NCBI RefSeq assembly: GCF_014638915.1
Contig: NZ_BMFQ01000002.1
Location: 1,029,367-1,093,366, forward strand
Reading direction: 5' to 3'
DNA from: Xanthomarina arctica
GTDB lineage: Bacteria > Bacteroidota > Bacteroidia > Flavobacteriales > Flavobacteriaceae
DNA: 64,000 nt
Shown here: piece by piece, positions 16,690 through 26,141 of the stretch
How positions within the stretch are numbered: the first letter of the stretch is position 1
Layout: each line of letters starts with the position of its first letter
Program-made: the position numbers and the translations under genes
The notes under the pieces: model-generated
Told to the model about the DNA's origin: nothing
What the model saw: only the letters and a program-made list of their open reading frames with translations
The model's database searches: none

Positions 16690-18576
16690 ATGAAATATTT
16701 ATATACATTAATCTTATTGGCAACTTGTACAATCAATTTTGCCCAATCTGATTTGTTTGTTAGTAATGGCAGTTATGTTTACGTAGATGGCTCCGCTTTT
16801 ACAAGTGGCCCAACAGTGGCTCCTTTATTTGTCACGAATGACGTAAATTTAGATTCAGACGGTTTTATTTATTTACGTAATGATGCGCAATTAATACAAA
16901 GTAATGGAACAATAGCAAGCACCAATACTGGGGTTGGACAACTTAGTGTGTACCAAACAGGAACTTCAAACACCTATATGTATAACTACTGGGGTTCACC
17001 AGTTGGTATTAATAGTGGTGTTGCAGGAAATACGGTATTTACACCAAATGTAAATTTATATGATCCTATTGGTAATGCCAATGCACATTTAAATAAAATA
17101 ACAAGTCTACTAGCAAATTATACTAATGGTTATGATGGTACTGCTACAATACCAAACACAACCCAGCAAACCATATCAGAGTATTGGTTATATCAGTATA
17201 TTGGTGTAACCGCTGCACCAGACGAATATTATGACTGGATAGGCATAGGTGGTGGTAGCTTACCTACTGGTGGTGTTCAATCAGGTCAATTAGCTAGTGG
17301 CTATGGATTTACAATGAAAGGAAACCCTAGTAGTTTACAAAAATATGATTTTAGAGGAAGACCAAATAATGGTACAATTAGCAACATTACTATTAATGCT
17401 GGTTTAGAAACTTTAGTAGGTAACCCGTATCCTTCTGCCATAGATGCAAGAGAATTTCTTCATGGAGCAACTGCAAATAATCAAGCAGTATTAGACCCAA
17501 CAGGCACACTTTCTTTTTGGGAACAAGATCCATTACAATCAACCTCTCATGTATTAAGAAACTACGTTGGTGGTTATGCCACATACACTATTAGTTCTGG
17601 TGGAACAGTTGGAACATATACACCTACAACCTTTCATACCTATAACAATAATGGAAATATAGTCACTTCACCTTCTATAACATCTGATAAAAATGTATAT
17701 AGATACATACCAATAGGTCAAGGTTTCATGGTAAGAGGTGGGACCGGAGGAGTTGTTGAGTTTACAAATGATATGCGCATTTTCCAAAAACAAGTGGATC
17801 CAGAAAGTCAATTCTTTAAAACTACAAACAACGAGTCAAGAACTGGTGAAGGCCCTTTTTATAATGAAGATAGTTTATGTATTATGCCAGAAGGCTATAA
17901 ACGTTTTAGACTTAATTTAGATTTTAATGAAACCTATACAAGGCAGTTAACACAAACATTTCATAGCTCTGCAACCATTGGTCTAGATTATGGTTTAGAA
18001 ACAAGAAGCCCAGAAGCTTTAAATTCTGATGCCTATTGGCCAGTAAACGACGTGAAATTAAATGCGCAAGCATTGGCTTTTAATGAAGGATTAAACATTC
18101 CTTTAGTTATTAATATAAGCCAGAATCAACCGTTCCGGTTTAGAATTTTCGATGTCCAAAACTTTGACGAAAGCCAACCCATTTTCATACATGACATAGA
18201 AAATAACATCTATGTGAATTTAAAAGAAAACAATTACGAGATAAATTTACCACAAGGCACCTATACCGATCGTTTTGAAATAACCTTCACTGCAGAAACT
18301 TTAAATATGGAACAGGTAATTACTGCTGACGATTTAAACATTTATCAAAACAACCAATTGTCACAATTAAGCATTTCTAACCCAAAACTTTTAGAGGTAA
18401 AGCAAGTAAAACTTTATGATATTTCCGGGAAACAAATCCTTGATGAAAGAAACTTAAAGACAGAAGCAAAATACATTTTTTCTACCAAAAATTTAAGTGA
18501 AGGTGTTTATATTGCGAATGTTACTTTTGCCGATAATCAAATAGTGAGTAAAAAGATTATAGTTTCAAATAAATAA
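16690..18576 (+). CDS. T9SS type A sorting-domain surface protein
   Basis: The protein has 628 residues with a signal peptide (1-19, ending NFAQ), a long low-charge body rich in Gly, Asn, Thr and Tyr, and a C-terminal domain of about 75 residues that fits the type IX secretion sorting signal: VKLYDISGKQI, LSEGVYIANVTF and a final basic KKIIVSNK. Such proteins cross the outer membrane through the Por system and are then attached to the surface or released. No catalytic motif is seen in the body, so an adhesin or structural role is likely, but this is inference. It stands alone, read rightwards. Confidence 0.85.
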   Translation: MKYLYTLILLATCTINFAQSDLFVSNGSYVYVDGSAFTSGPTVAPLFVTNDVNLDSDGFIYLRNDAQLIQSNGTIASTNTGVGQLSVYQTGTSNTYMYNYWGSPVGINSGVAGNTVFTPNVNLYDPIGNANAHLNKITSLLANYTNGYDGTATIPNTTQQTISEYWLYQYIGVTAAPDEYYDWIGIGGGSLPTGGVQSGQLASGYGFTMKGNPSSLQKYDFRGRPNNGTISNITINAGLETLVGNPYPSAIDAREFLHGATANNQAVLDPTGTLSFWEQDPLQSTSHVLRNYVGGYATYTISSGGTVGTYTPTTFHTYNNNGNIVTSPSITSDKNVYRYIPIGQGFMVRGGTGGVVEFTNDMRIFQKQVDPESQFFKTTNNESRTGEGPFYNEDSLCIMPEGYKRFRLNLDFNETYTRQLTQTFHSSATIGLDYGLETRSPEALNSDAYWPVNDVKLNAQALAFNEGLNIPLVINISQNQPFRFRIFDVQNFDESQPIFIHDIENNIYVNLKENNYEINLPQGTYTDRFEITFTAETLNMEQVITADDLNIYQNNQLSQLSISNPKLLEVKQVKLYDISGKQILDERNLKTEAKYIFSTKNLSEGVYIANVTFADNQIVSKKIIVSNK

Positions 18577-18625
18577 ATCTGTAGATTTTTATATCTTTAA
18601 AACTTGAATTAAAAAAGATATAAAT

Positions 18626-18910
18626 ATGTCTTCCCTAGAAGATTTTATGTTACCCTGTCTAAACAAACAGCTTTTTGGAGTTGACTGTTTAGGCTGTGGT
18701 TTACAAAGATCTTTCCTATTTCTAATTACAGGCGATTTTATAGCTGCTTTTAAAATGTATCCTGCTATATATTCACTTCTCCTTCTCGGCATTTTTATTA
18801 TCTTTAATTTTTATTTTAAATTTAAATACGATTACCAACTCAAGATGGGTCTCATTGCTCTAAATGTTTCAATAATTGTTGGGAGCTATATTTTAAAAAT
18901 AACACATTAA
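18626..18910 (+). CDS. DUF2752 membrane protein
   Basis: The protein has 94 residues with the DUF2752 hallmark CLGCGLQRS (about residues 22-30) followed by two or three membrane helices. The family is small, integral to the inner membrane and without known function; the Cys pair could bind metal or form a disulfide. It is 17 bases upstream of a CCC-motif membrane protein, and this pairing is frequent in Flavobacteriia, suggesting that they work together. Confidence 0.8.
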   Translation: MSSLEDFMLPCLNKQLFGVDCLGCGLQRSFLFLITGDFIAAFKMYPAIYSLLLLGIFIIFNFYFKFKYDYQLKMGLIALNVSIIVGSYILKITH

Positions 18911-18927
18911 CATATTTTATAACTTAC

Positions 18928-19269
18928 ATGGAAAAACAACCCTTACAAAACGCCACACTAATTTTAGTATTAGGAATTATATCTATCTTAACTTGCTGCT
19001 GTTATGGTATCTTAGGTTTACCTATTGGTATTGTTGCATTAGTTCTGGCTAGTAAGTCTACATCTATTTACGCAGAAAATCCAGAACTCTATTCTGGTTA
19101 TAACAACGTTAAAACCGGTAAAATTCTTGCTATTATTGGAATTGTTTTAAATGTTATTTTCTTAGCTTATGTTTTTTGGATGATTAGCTTAATTGGATGG
19201 GAAGCTTTGCAAGATCCTGATATGATACAAGAAAAATTAAGAGAGTTTCAAGATATGCAACAAGTTTAA
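18928..19269 (+). CDS. CCC-motif membrane protein
   Basis: The protein has 113 residues, two membrane helices (about 10-40 and 68-92) and the triple cysteine ILTCCCYG in the first helix, which names the family. The C-terminal tail is acidic and probably cytoplasmic. No function is known. It follows the DUF2752 gene by 17 bases and is probably in the same operon. A hairpin at 19397-19422 ends the unit. Confidence 0.8.
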   Translation: MEKQPLQNATLILVLGIISILTCCCYGILGLPIGIVALVLASKSTSIYAENPELYSGYNNVKTGKILAIIGIVLNVIFLAYVFWMISLIGWEALQDPDMIQEKLREFQDMQQV

Positions 19270-19390
19270 AGTTAAACGATGGATCTAAAACCATCAAAAC
19301 TCAACAGCTAATTAGTTCTATCAATTATCAGTAATATATAATGTTGCGAAACATCAACTTTTAATTTTTTACTTTATTAGCTTCATAAAC

Positions 19391-19427
19391 AAAAAAGAGC
19401 AATCCACTTAAATGGATTGCTCTTTCT
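19391..19427 (+). terminator. terminator after the CCC-motif gene
   Basis: A 10-bp stem GAGCAATCCA/TGGATTGCTC (19397-19406, 19413-19422) with a 6-base loop is followed by a short T-rich tract (CTTTCT). An A6 run on its left side makes it useful in the other direction as well. Confidence 0.75.
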
Positions 19428-19436
19428 AAAAAATGA

Positions 19437-19470
19437 AACCTGAAAGATTTTAAAAATCTTTCAGGTTTTC
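19437..19470 (-). terminator. terminator after rocD
   Basis: A long inverted repeat CCTGAAAGATTTT/AAAATCTTTCAGG (19439-19451, 19453-19465) lies just beyond the rocD stop. It follows the hairpin at 19397-19422 closely, so the two convergent units each have a hairpin here. Confidence 0.7.
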
Positions 19471-19475
19471 TAAAA

Positions 19476-20720
19476 TTATTTTTCAAATTGCTTTAAAGTT
19501 TTCACAATAATTGAAACACAGTCTAATAACTGTTCTTCGTTCATTACTAAAGGTGGAGCAAAACGAATAATGTTTCCATGAGTTGGTTTTGCTAATAAGC
19601 CATTATCGCGTAATGCCATACAAATGTTCCAAGCAGTTTCGCTTTCTTCATCGTCGTTAATTACAATGGCATTTAATAATCCTTTTCCTCTTACTAAATG
19701 TACCAAATCTGTTGTTTCGATATATTTGTTAAGCTCACTTCTAAAAAGTTGCCCTAGAGTTTCAGCATTTTCAGCAAGATTTTCGTCTCTTACAACTTCT
19801 AAAGCGGCAATAGCTACTGCTGCCGCAACTGGATTTCCACCAAAAGTAGAACCATGATTTCCTGGTTGGATTACATTCATAACATTATCATTTGCTAACA
19901 CAGCAGATACTGGGTATGCTCCACCACTTAATGCTTTTCCAAGAATTAAAATATCTGGTTTTACATTTTCATGATCTACAGCTAATATTTTTCCAGTTCT
20001 AGCAATTCCTGTTTGAACTTCATCTGCAATAAATAACACATTGTATTTTTCGCATAAAGCTCTTGCTTTTGTTAAATAACCTTCTTGTGGCACAAAAACT
20101 CCAGCTTCACCTTGAATTGGCTCAACTAAAAATCCAGCAATATTTGAATTATTTTTTAATTCTGTTTCTAAAGCCTCTAAATTATCATAATCGATTTTTA
20201 TAAATCCTTTAGTATATGGTCCAAAATGTTTTCTAGCAACAGGATCATTAGAAAAAGAAATAATAGTTGTTGTTCTTCCGTGGAAGTTATTTTTACAAAC
20301 AATAATTTCTGCTTCATTTTCTTCAATTCCTTTTACTTCATAAGCCCATTTTCTACATAGTTTTAAAGCGGTTTCCACTGCTTCAGCTCCTGTATTCATT
20401 GGTAATAATTTATCGAAGCCAAAAAATTCGCAAGCAAATTTCTCGTATTTCCCAAGGACATCGTTATAAAATGCTCTGGAGGTAAGGGTTAATGTTTGAG
20501 CTTGGTTTACCATAGCTCCAACAATTTTTGGATGACAATGTCCTTGGTTTACTGCTGAGTAAGCTGAAAGAAAATCGTAATATCTATTTCCTTCAACATC
20601 CCATACATAAACACCTTCTCCTTTTGCTAATACAACAGGAAGTGGATGATAATTGTGTGCTCCGTACTTGTTTTCTAAATCTATCGCTTGTTGCGATGTT
20701 AATTGGTCTAAAACAGCCAT
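19476..20720 (-). CDS. rocD: ornithine--oxo-acid transaminase
   Basis: This PLP enzyme moves the delta-amino group of ornithine to 2-oxoglutarate, giving glutamate semialdehyde and glutamate; it links arginine breakdown to proline and glutamate. The 414-residue length fits. The PLP lysine is Lys262 ([12 protein letters not shown]), and the family segments [35 protein letters not shown] and [11 protein letters not shown] are all present. The N terminus matches ornithine aminotransferase better than acetylornithine aminotransferase. It is a single-gene unit read leftwards. The promoter was not resolved. Confidence 0.92.
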   Translation of the reverse strand: MAVLDQLTSQQAIDLENKYGAHNYHPLPVVLAKGEGVYVWDVEGNRYYDFLSAYSAVNQGHCHPKIVGAMVNQAQTLTLTSRAFYNDVLGKYEKFACEFFGFDKLLPMNTGAEAVETALKLCRKWAYEVKGIEENEAEIIVCKNNFHGRTTTIISFSNDPVARKHFGPYTKGFIKIDYDNLEALETELKNNSNIAGFLVEPIQGEAGVFVPQEGYLTKARALCEKYNVLFIADEVQTGIARTGKILAVDHENVKPDILILGKALSGGAYPVSAVLANDNVMNVIQPGNHGSTFGGNPVAAAVAIAALEVVRDENLAENAETLGQLFRSELNKYIETTDLVHLVRGKGLLNAIVINDDEESETAWNICMALRDNGLLAKPTHGNIIRFAPPLVMNEEQLLDCVSIIVKTLKQFEK

Positions 20721-21148
20721 TTTTAAATAATTTAAGGTTTAATGTCTAAATAAAAGACATCGTTTGACACCATGTTTTTAAGGTGCAAAAAATTAATATT
20801 TAAATCTCGCTAAGCGAGTAAAATAACCATTCCTACTGTACCTTTATCCTTTCGAAGTTATACTCACCATAACTTTAGAGCAGGTGATAGTCGAAAATTC
20901 AGCGTGGGAGAGAAATCATCCCTTAGGGCTCGCAAATTACAAAAAATTATACGGCTAAATAAAATATTAACAATTAGATTTTGAAGGACTTTTATTGAAA
21001 ATCCCCCTTCAAATTAAGTCACTTCTGTTTCAGGAAAAATTAAATCGTTTTAAAGAATTTATACCTCATGAGACTTTCTTGTTATAAATCTCTAAAAAAT
21101 CATAAATCTTAACTCGTAAATCGTAAATCCTTTCATTACTTTTGCCAG
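20721..21148. other. 428-base spacer between rocD and rlmD
   Basis: No gene is seen. It holds a small dyad CTCGC-TAA-GCGAG (20806-20818), a repeated CGTAAATC word near 21115-21130 and a -7-like box TACTTTTG (21137-21144) five bases before the rlmD ATG, without a clear -33 element. The middle (20820-20960) is less AT-rich than most spacers here but has no reading frame or RNA fold that I could recognise. Confidence 0.45.
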
Positions 21149-22561
21149 ATGTCTAGAAGAAAAACCAAAAAACAGATTTTTACAAACGTAGAAGTTATTG
21201 ATGCTGGAGCAAAAGGAAAAACTATTGCTAAAGCTGAAGATGGTAAAGTTATATTTTTACCTAATGCCGTTCCAGGAGATGTTGTTGATGTGCAAACCTT
21301 TAAAAAGAGAAAATCTTATTACGAAGGAAAAGCCATTGCATTCCATAAACTTTCAGATAAGCGTGTTACACCAGAATGTGAGCATTTTGGCACTTGTGGT
21401 GGCTGTAAATGGCAAGACATGGGTTATGAACACCAATTGTTTTATAAACAAAAGGAAATAGTTAATAATTTAACCCGACTTGGACATTTAGATTTACCAG
21501 AAGTCACTCCTATTTTAGGGGCTGAAAACGAATATTTCTATAGAAATAAAATGGAATTTTCTTTTAGCGATAGTCGTTGGTTAACACTCGAAGAGGTTCA
21601 ATCTGATGAAGACTTAGGAGATAGAAATGCTTTAGGATTTCATATTCCTGGTATGTGGGACAAAATTTTAGACATTAAAAAATGTCATTTACAGGCAGAT
21701 CCTTCCAATGCCATAAGAAATGCTGTGAAAGATTTCGCTGTTAAAAATGATTTAGAATTCTTTAATACTAGAAATCAAACGGGACTTTTAAGAACGTTAA
21801 TGCTTCGTACCTCTTCTACAGGAGATATTATGGTTATGATTCAGTTTTTCAAGGAAGACAAAATAAAAAGAGAATTGTTACTGGATTTCTTAGCGGAAAC
21901 ATTCCCTGAGATAACCTCTTTACAATATGTTGTTAACGAAAAAGCAAACGACACCATTTACGATCAGGAAGTTATTTGCTATAAAGGTCAAGATCATATT
22001 TTTGAAGAAATGGAAGGCTTAAAGTTTAAAATTAATGCCAAGTCCTTCTATCAAACAAATTCAGAGCAAGCTTATCAGCTTTACAAAATAACAAGAGATT
22101 ACGCTGGATTAACAGGAAATGAGCTGGTTTACGATTTATATACCGGAACTGGAACCATTGCTCAATTTGTTGCCAAACAAGCAAAAAAAGTAATTGGTGT
22201 AGAAGCCGTTCCAGACGCTATTACTGCAGCAAAAGAAAATGCACAATTAAATGGTATTGAAAACGTTGAATTCTATGTTGGGGATATGAAAAATGTTTTT
22301 AATGATGATTTTATCAAAACTCATGGTCATCCAGACGTTATTATTACAGATCCACCAAGAGATGGTATGCATAAAGATGTGGTACAACAAATTTTAAATA
22401 TCGCTCCAGAAAAAGTGGTTTATGTTAGTTGTAATAGTGCTACACAGGCAAGAGATCTAGAACTAATGAAAGATATGTATAAAATTACAAGAGTAAGACC
22501 TGTGGATATGTTCCCACAAACCCACCATGTGGAAAATGTTGTACTTTTGGAAAAACATTAA
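21149..22561 (+). CDS. rlmD: 23S rRNA (uracil-5-)-methyltransferase RlmD-like
   Basis: This SAM-dependent enzyme makes 5-methyluridine in 23S rRNA (RumA/RlmD class). The protein has 470 residues. A TRAM RNA-binding domain spans about 8-62, an iron-sulfur site is formed by Cys77, Cys83 and Cys86 (ECEHFGTCGGCKWQ) plus a later Cys, and the methyltransferase domain contains DLYTGTGTIAQFVA (SAM loop), TDPPRDGMH and the catalytic-Cys segment VYVSCNSATQARDL. It is the first gene of an apparent operon with DUF6452 and DUF6048 genes, an order common in Flavobacteriaceae. The exact target uridine cannot be read from the sequence. Confidence 0.9.
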   Translation: MSRRKTKKQIFTNVEVIDAGAKGKTIAKAEDGKVIFLPNAVPGDVVDVQTFKKRKSYYEGKAIAFHKLSDKRVTPECEHFGTCGGCKWQDMGYEHQLFYKQKEIVNNLTRLGHLDLPEVTPILGAENEYFYRNKMEFSFSDSRWLTLEEVQSDEDLGDRNALGFHIPGMWDKILDIKKCHLQADPSNAIRNAVKDFAVKNDLEFFNTRNQTGLLRTLMLRTSSTGDIMVMIQFFKEDKIKRELLLDFLAETFPEITSLQYVVNEKANDTIYDQEVICYKGQDHIFEEMEGLKFKINAKSFYQTNSEQAYQLYKITRDYAGLTGNELVYDLYTGTGTIAQFVAKQAKKVIGVEAVPDAITAAKENAQLNGIENVEFYVGDMKNVFNDDFIKTHGHPDVIITDPPRDGMHKDVVQQILNIAPEKVVYVSCNSATQARDLELMKDMYKITRVRPVDMFPQTHHVENVVLLEKH

Positions 22562-22566
22562 ATAAG

Positions 22567-23100
22567 TTGAAAAAAATAATTGCTTTACTTCTACTCTGTT
22601 TTGCTGTAACTAACTGCGAAAAAGACGATATATGTTCTGAAAGTACTGAAACAACACCAAATATGCATGTTGCATTTTATAGCATCACGATTCCTAGTGA
22701 TGATATTCCAAAAAGTGTTACCAAACTTAGGATTACTGGGGTAGGAAATTCTGAAGTTTTATCTATTAATGATGGCGCTACCATTTACAATGGCGCCTCT
22801 GACGTCACTGAAGCTTATTTACCTTTAAAAACTACAGAAAATAATACACAATACGTCCTTCATAAAAACTATTCAGTGGATGAAGACGACGTTGTTTTAG
22901 GCAACCCTGATACCATATCCATAGATTATATAAGGAAAGAAGTTTTCGTGTCTCGTGCTTGTGGCTATAAAATTATTTATGAAAATGTTGTTTTAACTGT
23001 TTTAGACGATGGCGATAATTGGATACAATTGGCTCTAGCCGCAAACGACAATCAAACTGTAGAAAATGAAGAAGAGATACAATATAAAATATATCATTAA
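22567..23100 (+). CDS. DUF6452 lipoprotein
   Basis: The protein has 177 residues from a TTG start five bases after the rlmD stop. A lipoprotein signal leads to the lipobox Cys in AVTNCEKDD. The body is beta-rich and carries the DUF6452 features: a conserved ICSE near the mature N terminus and YIRKEVFVSRACGYKIIYEN near residue 130. The two cysteines could form a disulfide. The gene overlaps the next by 35 bases, pointing to tight co-expression. The function is unknown. The envelope location follows from the lipobox. Confidence 0.8.
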   Translation: MKKIIALLLLCFAVTNCEKDDICSESTETTPNMHVAFYSITIPSDDIPKSVTKLRITGVGNSEVLSINDGATIYNGASDVTEAYLPLKTTENNTQYVLHKNYSVDEDDVVLGNPDTISIDYIRKEVFVSRACGYKIIYENVVLTVLDDGDNWIQLALAANDNQTVENEEEIQYKIYH

Positions 23101-23800
23101 TACCTTAATTGTTATGTTGCTTCTTTTTTGTGCTTCTTCCCAAGCTCAAAATGATAGTATTATTGGTACAAAAACTGATTCCATTAAGCAAAAGGAGAAT
23201 TATGGATTGCGCTTAGGGGTTGATTTGAGTAAATTAATTCAGACTTTTACGAACGACGACTATACTGGTTTTGAAGTTGATGCCGATTTTAGACTAACCA
23301 AAAAATTATATCTGGCAGGAGAAATTGGAGCTGAAGAAGATACAAACATTACCGATTACATTAATGCCACAACCAAGGGTACTTATTTTAAAGTTGGTGT
23401 AGATTATAATGTTTACGACAACTGGTATGGAATGGAAAACATGATTTATGGTGGATTTCGTATTGGAGCAAGTGCCTTCACCCAAACCTTGAATAGTTAT
23501 AGCATTTATTCACAAAACCAATATTGGGCACCGCAACTTTCTTCAAATGAAAGTGTTGAATTTAGTGGTCTTACAGCTATTTGGGGTGAATTTATTCTTG
23601 GTATTAAAGTAGAAGTTTTAAATAATCTTTATTTGGGGCTTAATGCGCAATTTAAATACATGGTTAGTGAAGACGAGCCTGAAAATTTTGAAAACATATA
23701 CATTCCAGGGTTTCAAAAAACGTATGATAGTGGTAACTTTGGTTTTGGATATGGCTATACTGTTTCTTACATGATTCCTCTTTATAAGAAGAATAAATAA
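23066..23800 (+). CDS. DUF6048 outer-membrane protein
   Basis: The protein has 244 residues with a signal peptide (ending SSQAQN near residue 28), and the rest has the amphipathic strand pattern of an outer-membrane barrel, ending GYTVSYMIPLYKKNK. The family DUF6048 occurs directly after DUF6452 in many flavobacteria, so a lipoprotein-barrel pair is likely. It overlaps the DUF6452 gene by 35 bases in another frame. The rRNA methyltransferase upstream is probably unrelated in function. The role is unknown. Confidence 0.78.
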   Translation: MKKRYNIKYIINTLIVMLLLFCASSQAQNDSIIGTKTDSIKQKENYGLRLGVDLSKLIQTFTNDDYTGFEVDADFRLTKKLYLAGEIGAEEDTNITDYINATTKGTYFKVGVDYNVYDNWYGMENMIYGGFRIGASAFTQTLNSYSIYSQNQYWAPQLSSNESVEFSGLTAIWGEFILGIKVEVLNNLYLGLNAQFKYMVSEDEPENFENIYIPGFQKTYDSGNFGFGYGYTVSYMIPLYKKNK

Positions 23801-23933
23801 TTCTTGAAATAGCATCTCAAGTTACATGATTTAAGGAATTTCGATGATAGGAACTAAAAACTATTAGAGATTCTTTTCTAAAATAGAAAACTTAACCCAG
23901 ATCAAATTTCACAAAATTACATTTCAACTAAAA

Positions 23934-23980
23934 ACTGAGACTGAGACTGAAAACTGAGACTGAGACTGAGACTGAAAACT
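23934..23980. repeat. ACTGAG hexamer tandem repeat
   Basis: Two blocks of ACTGAG units, separated by AAA, run up to and into the stop codon of the convergent THUMP methyltransferase gene (stop at 23979-23981). The repeat thus forms its immediate 3' flank. Confidence 0.85.
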
Positions 23981-25139
23981 AATAATCATTAAACTTAGCC
24001 TTCTTACTTCCCTCATACATAACATACTTTACCAAACGCGCTTCTAATTTCGCATTTACTAAATGTATTTTTCTTGATGGACGTAAACCCACATGTTTTA
24101 ATGCATCCAGATTAGAGGTTATAAACCATGCATCTGTTCCTGGATAACTTTGTTTTAGGGTATCGCCAATATCTTTATAGAATTCTTCCATATCAATATC
24201 TAAACGCTCTCCATAAGGCGGATTAAATACCATGTGCAGTTTGTTATCACCTGCTTTTTGAGTTTTAAAGAAATCTTCGTGTTTGATTGTTATAAATTCA
24301 TCTAAATGAGCATTTTTAACATTATCAATCGCTTTAGTTACAGCCGAAGGGGATTTATCATAACCCATTATTTTATAATGAAAATCTCTAGTCTTACTTA
24401 AAAGCGAACCTTCAATTTTTTCAAATAATTCCACATCCCAATCAGACCAACGTTCGAAAGCAAATTCTTTTCGCATTAAGTTTGGTGGAATATTACAAGC
24501 AATCATAGCAGCCTCGGCCAAAATAGTGCCACTTCCACACATAGGATCCATAAAATCACTTTGTCCGTCCCACCCAGAAAGCATAACCAAACCAGCGGCA
24601 AGCACTTCGTTAATTGGTGCAATATTGGTTGCAGTTTTATAACCACGTTTGTGTAAAGAATCTCCTGAAGAATCTAAAGAAATATGACAGATCTCTCTAT
24701 CTATATGTACGTTAATTTTTAAATCTGGAAACTTTAAATCCACATTAGGTCTTTCTCCTGTAGTGTCTCTAAATTTATCAACAACAGCATCTTTTGTTTT
24801 CTGTGCAATATATAATGAATGGGTAAATACCGTAGAATTAATGGTTGCATCTACTGCTAAAGTCCCAGATGGTTTTAAATATTTGTCCCAAGACATTTTA
24901 TAGATTTTATCGTACAAATCTTTTTCATCCTTAACTTTAAACGTTTCAATGGGTTTCAAAATTTTTATAGCTGTACGCAAGGCTAGATTGGCTTTGTACA
25001 TAAAGCCTTTATCTCCTGTAAAACTAACATTTCGGATGCCAATTTTTACATCTTGAGCTCCAAGTTGCGTCAATTCTTTAGCTAGTAGTTCTTCAAAGCC
25101 AAATAAGGTTTTGGCAACCATTTTAAAATTATTCTCCAT
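23979..25139 (-). CDS. THUMP-domain class I RNA methyltransferase (RlmL/YpsC-like)
   Basis: This SAM-dependent methyltransferase probably acts on 23S rRNA, making N2-methylguanosine like the N-terminal half of RlmKL. Start taken at 25139 (MENNFKMVAKTLFGFEELL), 386 residues, because a longer frame to 25184 would contain the promoter box at 25160-25167. The THUMP domain spans about 40-150. The Rossmann-like methyltransferase has the SAM motif DPMCGSGTILAEA and the catalytic motif NPPYGERL. It stands alone and is read leftwards. Confidence 0.88.
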   Translation of the reverse strand: MENNFKMVAKTLFGFEELLAKELTQLGAQDVKIGIRNVSFTGDKGFMYKANLALRTAIKILKPIETFKVKDEKDLYDKIYKMSWDKYLKPSGTLAVDATINSTVFTHSLYIAQKTKDAVVDKFRDTTGERPNVDLKFPDLKINVHIDREICHISLDSSGDSLHKRGYKTATNIAPINEVLAAGLVMLSGWDGQSDFMDPMCGSGTILAEAAMIACNIPPNLMRKEFAFERWSDWDVELFEKIEGSLLSKTRDFHYKIMGYDKSPSAVTKAIDNVKNAHLDEFITIKHEDFFKTQKAGDNKLHMVFNPPYGERLDIDMEEFYKDIGDTLKQSYPGTDAWFITSNLDALKHVGLRPSRKIHLVNAKLEARLVKYVMYEGSKKAKFNDY

Positions 25140-25159
25140 TGTATACATTAAATAGATTG

Positions 25160-25178
25160 CAAAAATACAGTATTTTTG
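25160..25178. promoter_or_regulatory. palindrome holding two divergent -7 boxes
   Basis: CAAAAATAC-A-GTATTTTTG is a perfect 9-1-9 inverted repeat. Each arm contains TATTTTTG, the Bacteroidota -7 box: one faces left to the THUMP methyltransferase gene and one faces right. No -33 element at normal spacing was found on either side. Confidence 0.4.
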
Positions 25179-25352
25179 TGGCAACTTTAATGAATTGGGT
25201 TAAGGATTGAGCAATTGTTGGAGCTCTTTTTATTTTATCTTTTATAAAATAAAAAAGCGACTTGCGAAAGCCTGACTCTACGAAGTGGAAACGTAGTGGA
25301 GTAACCTCCAAAAGAAATAAAAAAGAAATTCCAGATTTCATGGAAAATTGAT

Positions 25353-26084
25353 ATGATAGAAAACAACACACAATGGTATGCTTCATGGTTTGACACGCCT
25401 TACTACCATATTTTATATAAAGACAGAAACCACGATGAGGCTCAACTGTTTATGGACAACCTTACCCAGTATTTAAATTTACCAGAAGATGGAAAGATAC
25501 TAGATCTTGCATGTGGCAAAGGGCGACATTCTGTTTATTTAAATTCTTTAGGGTATGATGTAACTGGAGTGGATTTATCTGATAATAGCATAGCTCACGC
25601 TAAGCAATTTGAAAATGACACCTTACATTTTGAAGTACATGATATGTGTAAACCGTTTAATAAGCAATTCGATGCGGTTTTTAACCTCTTTACAAGTTTT
25701 GGTTATTTTGAAGACGAAGCTGATAATTTAAAAACCATTAAATCAATTCAAGAAGATTTAAACGATTATGGTTTTGGTGTTATCGATTTCATGAACATTG
25801 ATTTCGTGATAAGCAATTTGGTGCCTGAAGACTCGAAAACAGTTGAAGGTATAGAATTTCATCTTAAACGTTATGTGAAAGATGGGTTTCTATTTAAAGA
25901 CATTTCTTTTGAAGATAAAGGCGAAAAATTTGAGTTTCAGGAAAAAGTAAAGGTTTTAACTTTAGCCGATTTTGAAGTGCTTTTTGAAAAAGCTGGGGTT
26001 CATTTATTGGACGTTTTTGGCGATTATAAATTGCGTAAATTTGATAAAAAATCATCTGACCGATTGGTCATGATCTTTAAATAG
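25353..26084 (+). CDS. class I SAM-dependent methyltransferase
   Basis: The protein has 243 residues. The SAM-binding motif is ILDLACGKGRHSVYL (about residues 47-61), followed by the acidic VTGVDLSDNSI and a motif IV-like FDAVFNLFTSFGYF. The closing segment includes a beta-rich lid (about 165-205). It belongs to the broad methyltransf_25 type group that methylates small molecules, so the substrate is unknown. It lies 268 bases from the THUMP gene start in the opposite direction and 57 bases upstream of a ZIP transporter gene. Confidence 0.8.
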   Translation: MIENNTQWYASWFDTPYYHILYKDRNHDEAQLFMDNLTQYLNLPEDGKILDLACGKGRHSVYLNSLGYDVTGVDLSDNSIAHAKQFENDTLHFEVHDMCKPFNKQFDAVFNLFTSFGYFEDEADNLKTIKSIQEDLNDYGFGVIDFMNIDFVISNLVPEDSKTVEGIEFHLKRYVKDGFLFKDISFEDKGEKFEFQEKVKVLTLADFEVLFEKAGVHLLDVFGDYKLRKFDKKSSDRLVMIFK

Positions 26085-26141
26085 GCTGCGTCTTTTATTT
26101 GATTAATAATAAATAAAATTCCTACTTCAAGGAAAATAAAT

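Noticed and set aside
25129..25386. 85-codon frame on the minus strand beside the THUMP methyltransferase
   Set aside because: It spans the divergent promoter palindrome and the start of the 25353 gene and has no recognisable domain.
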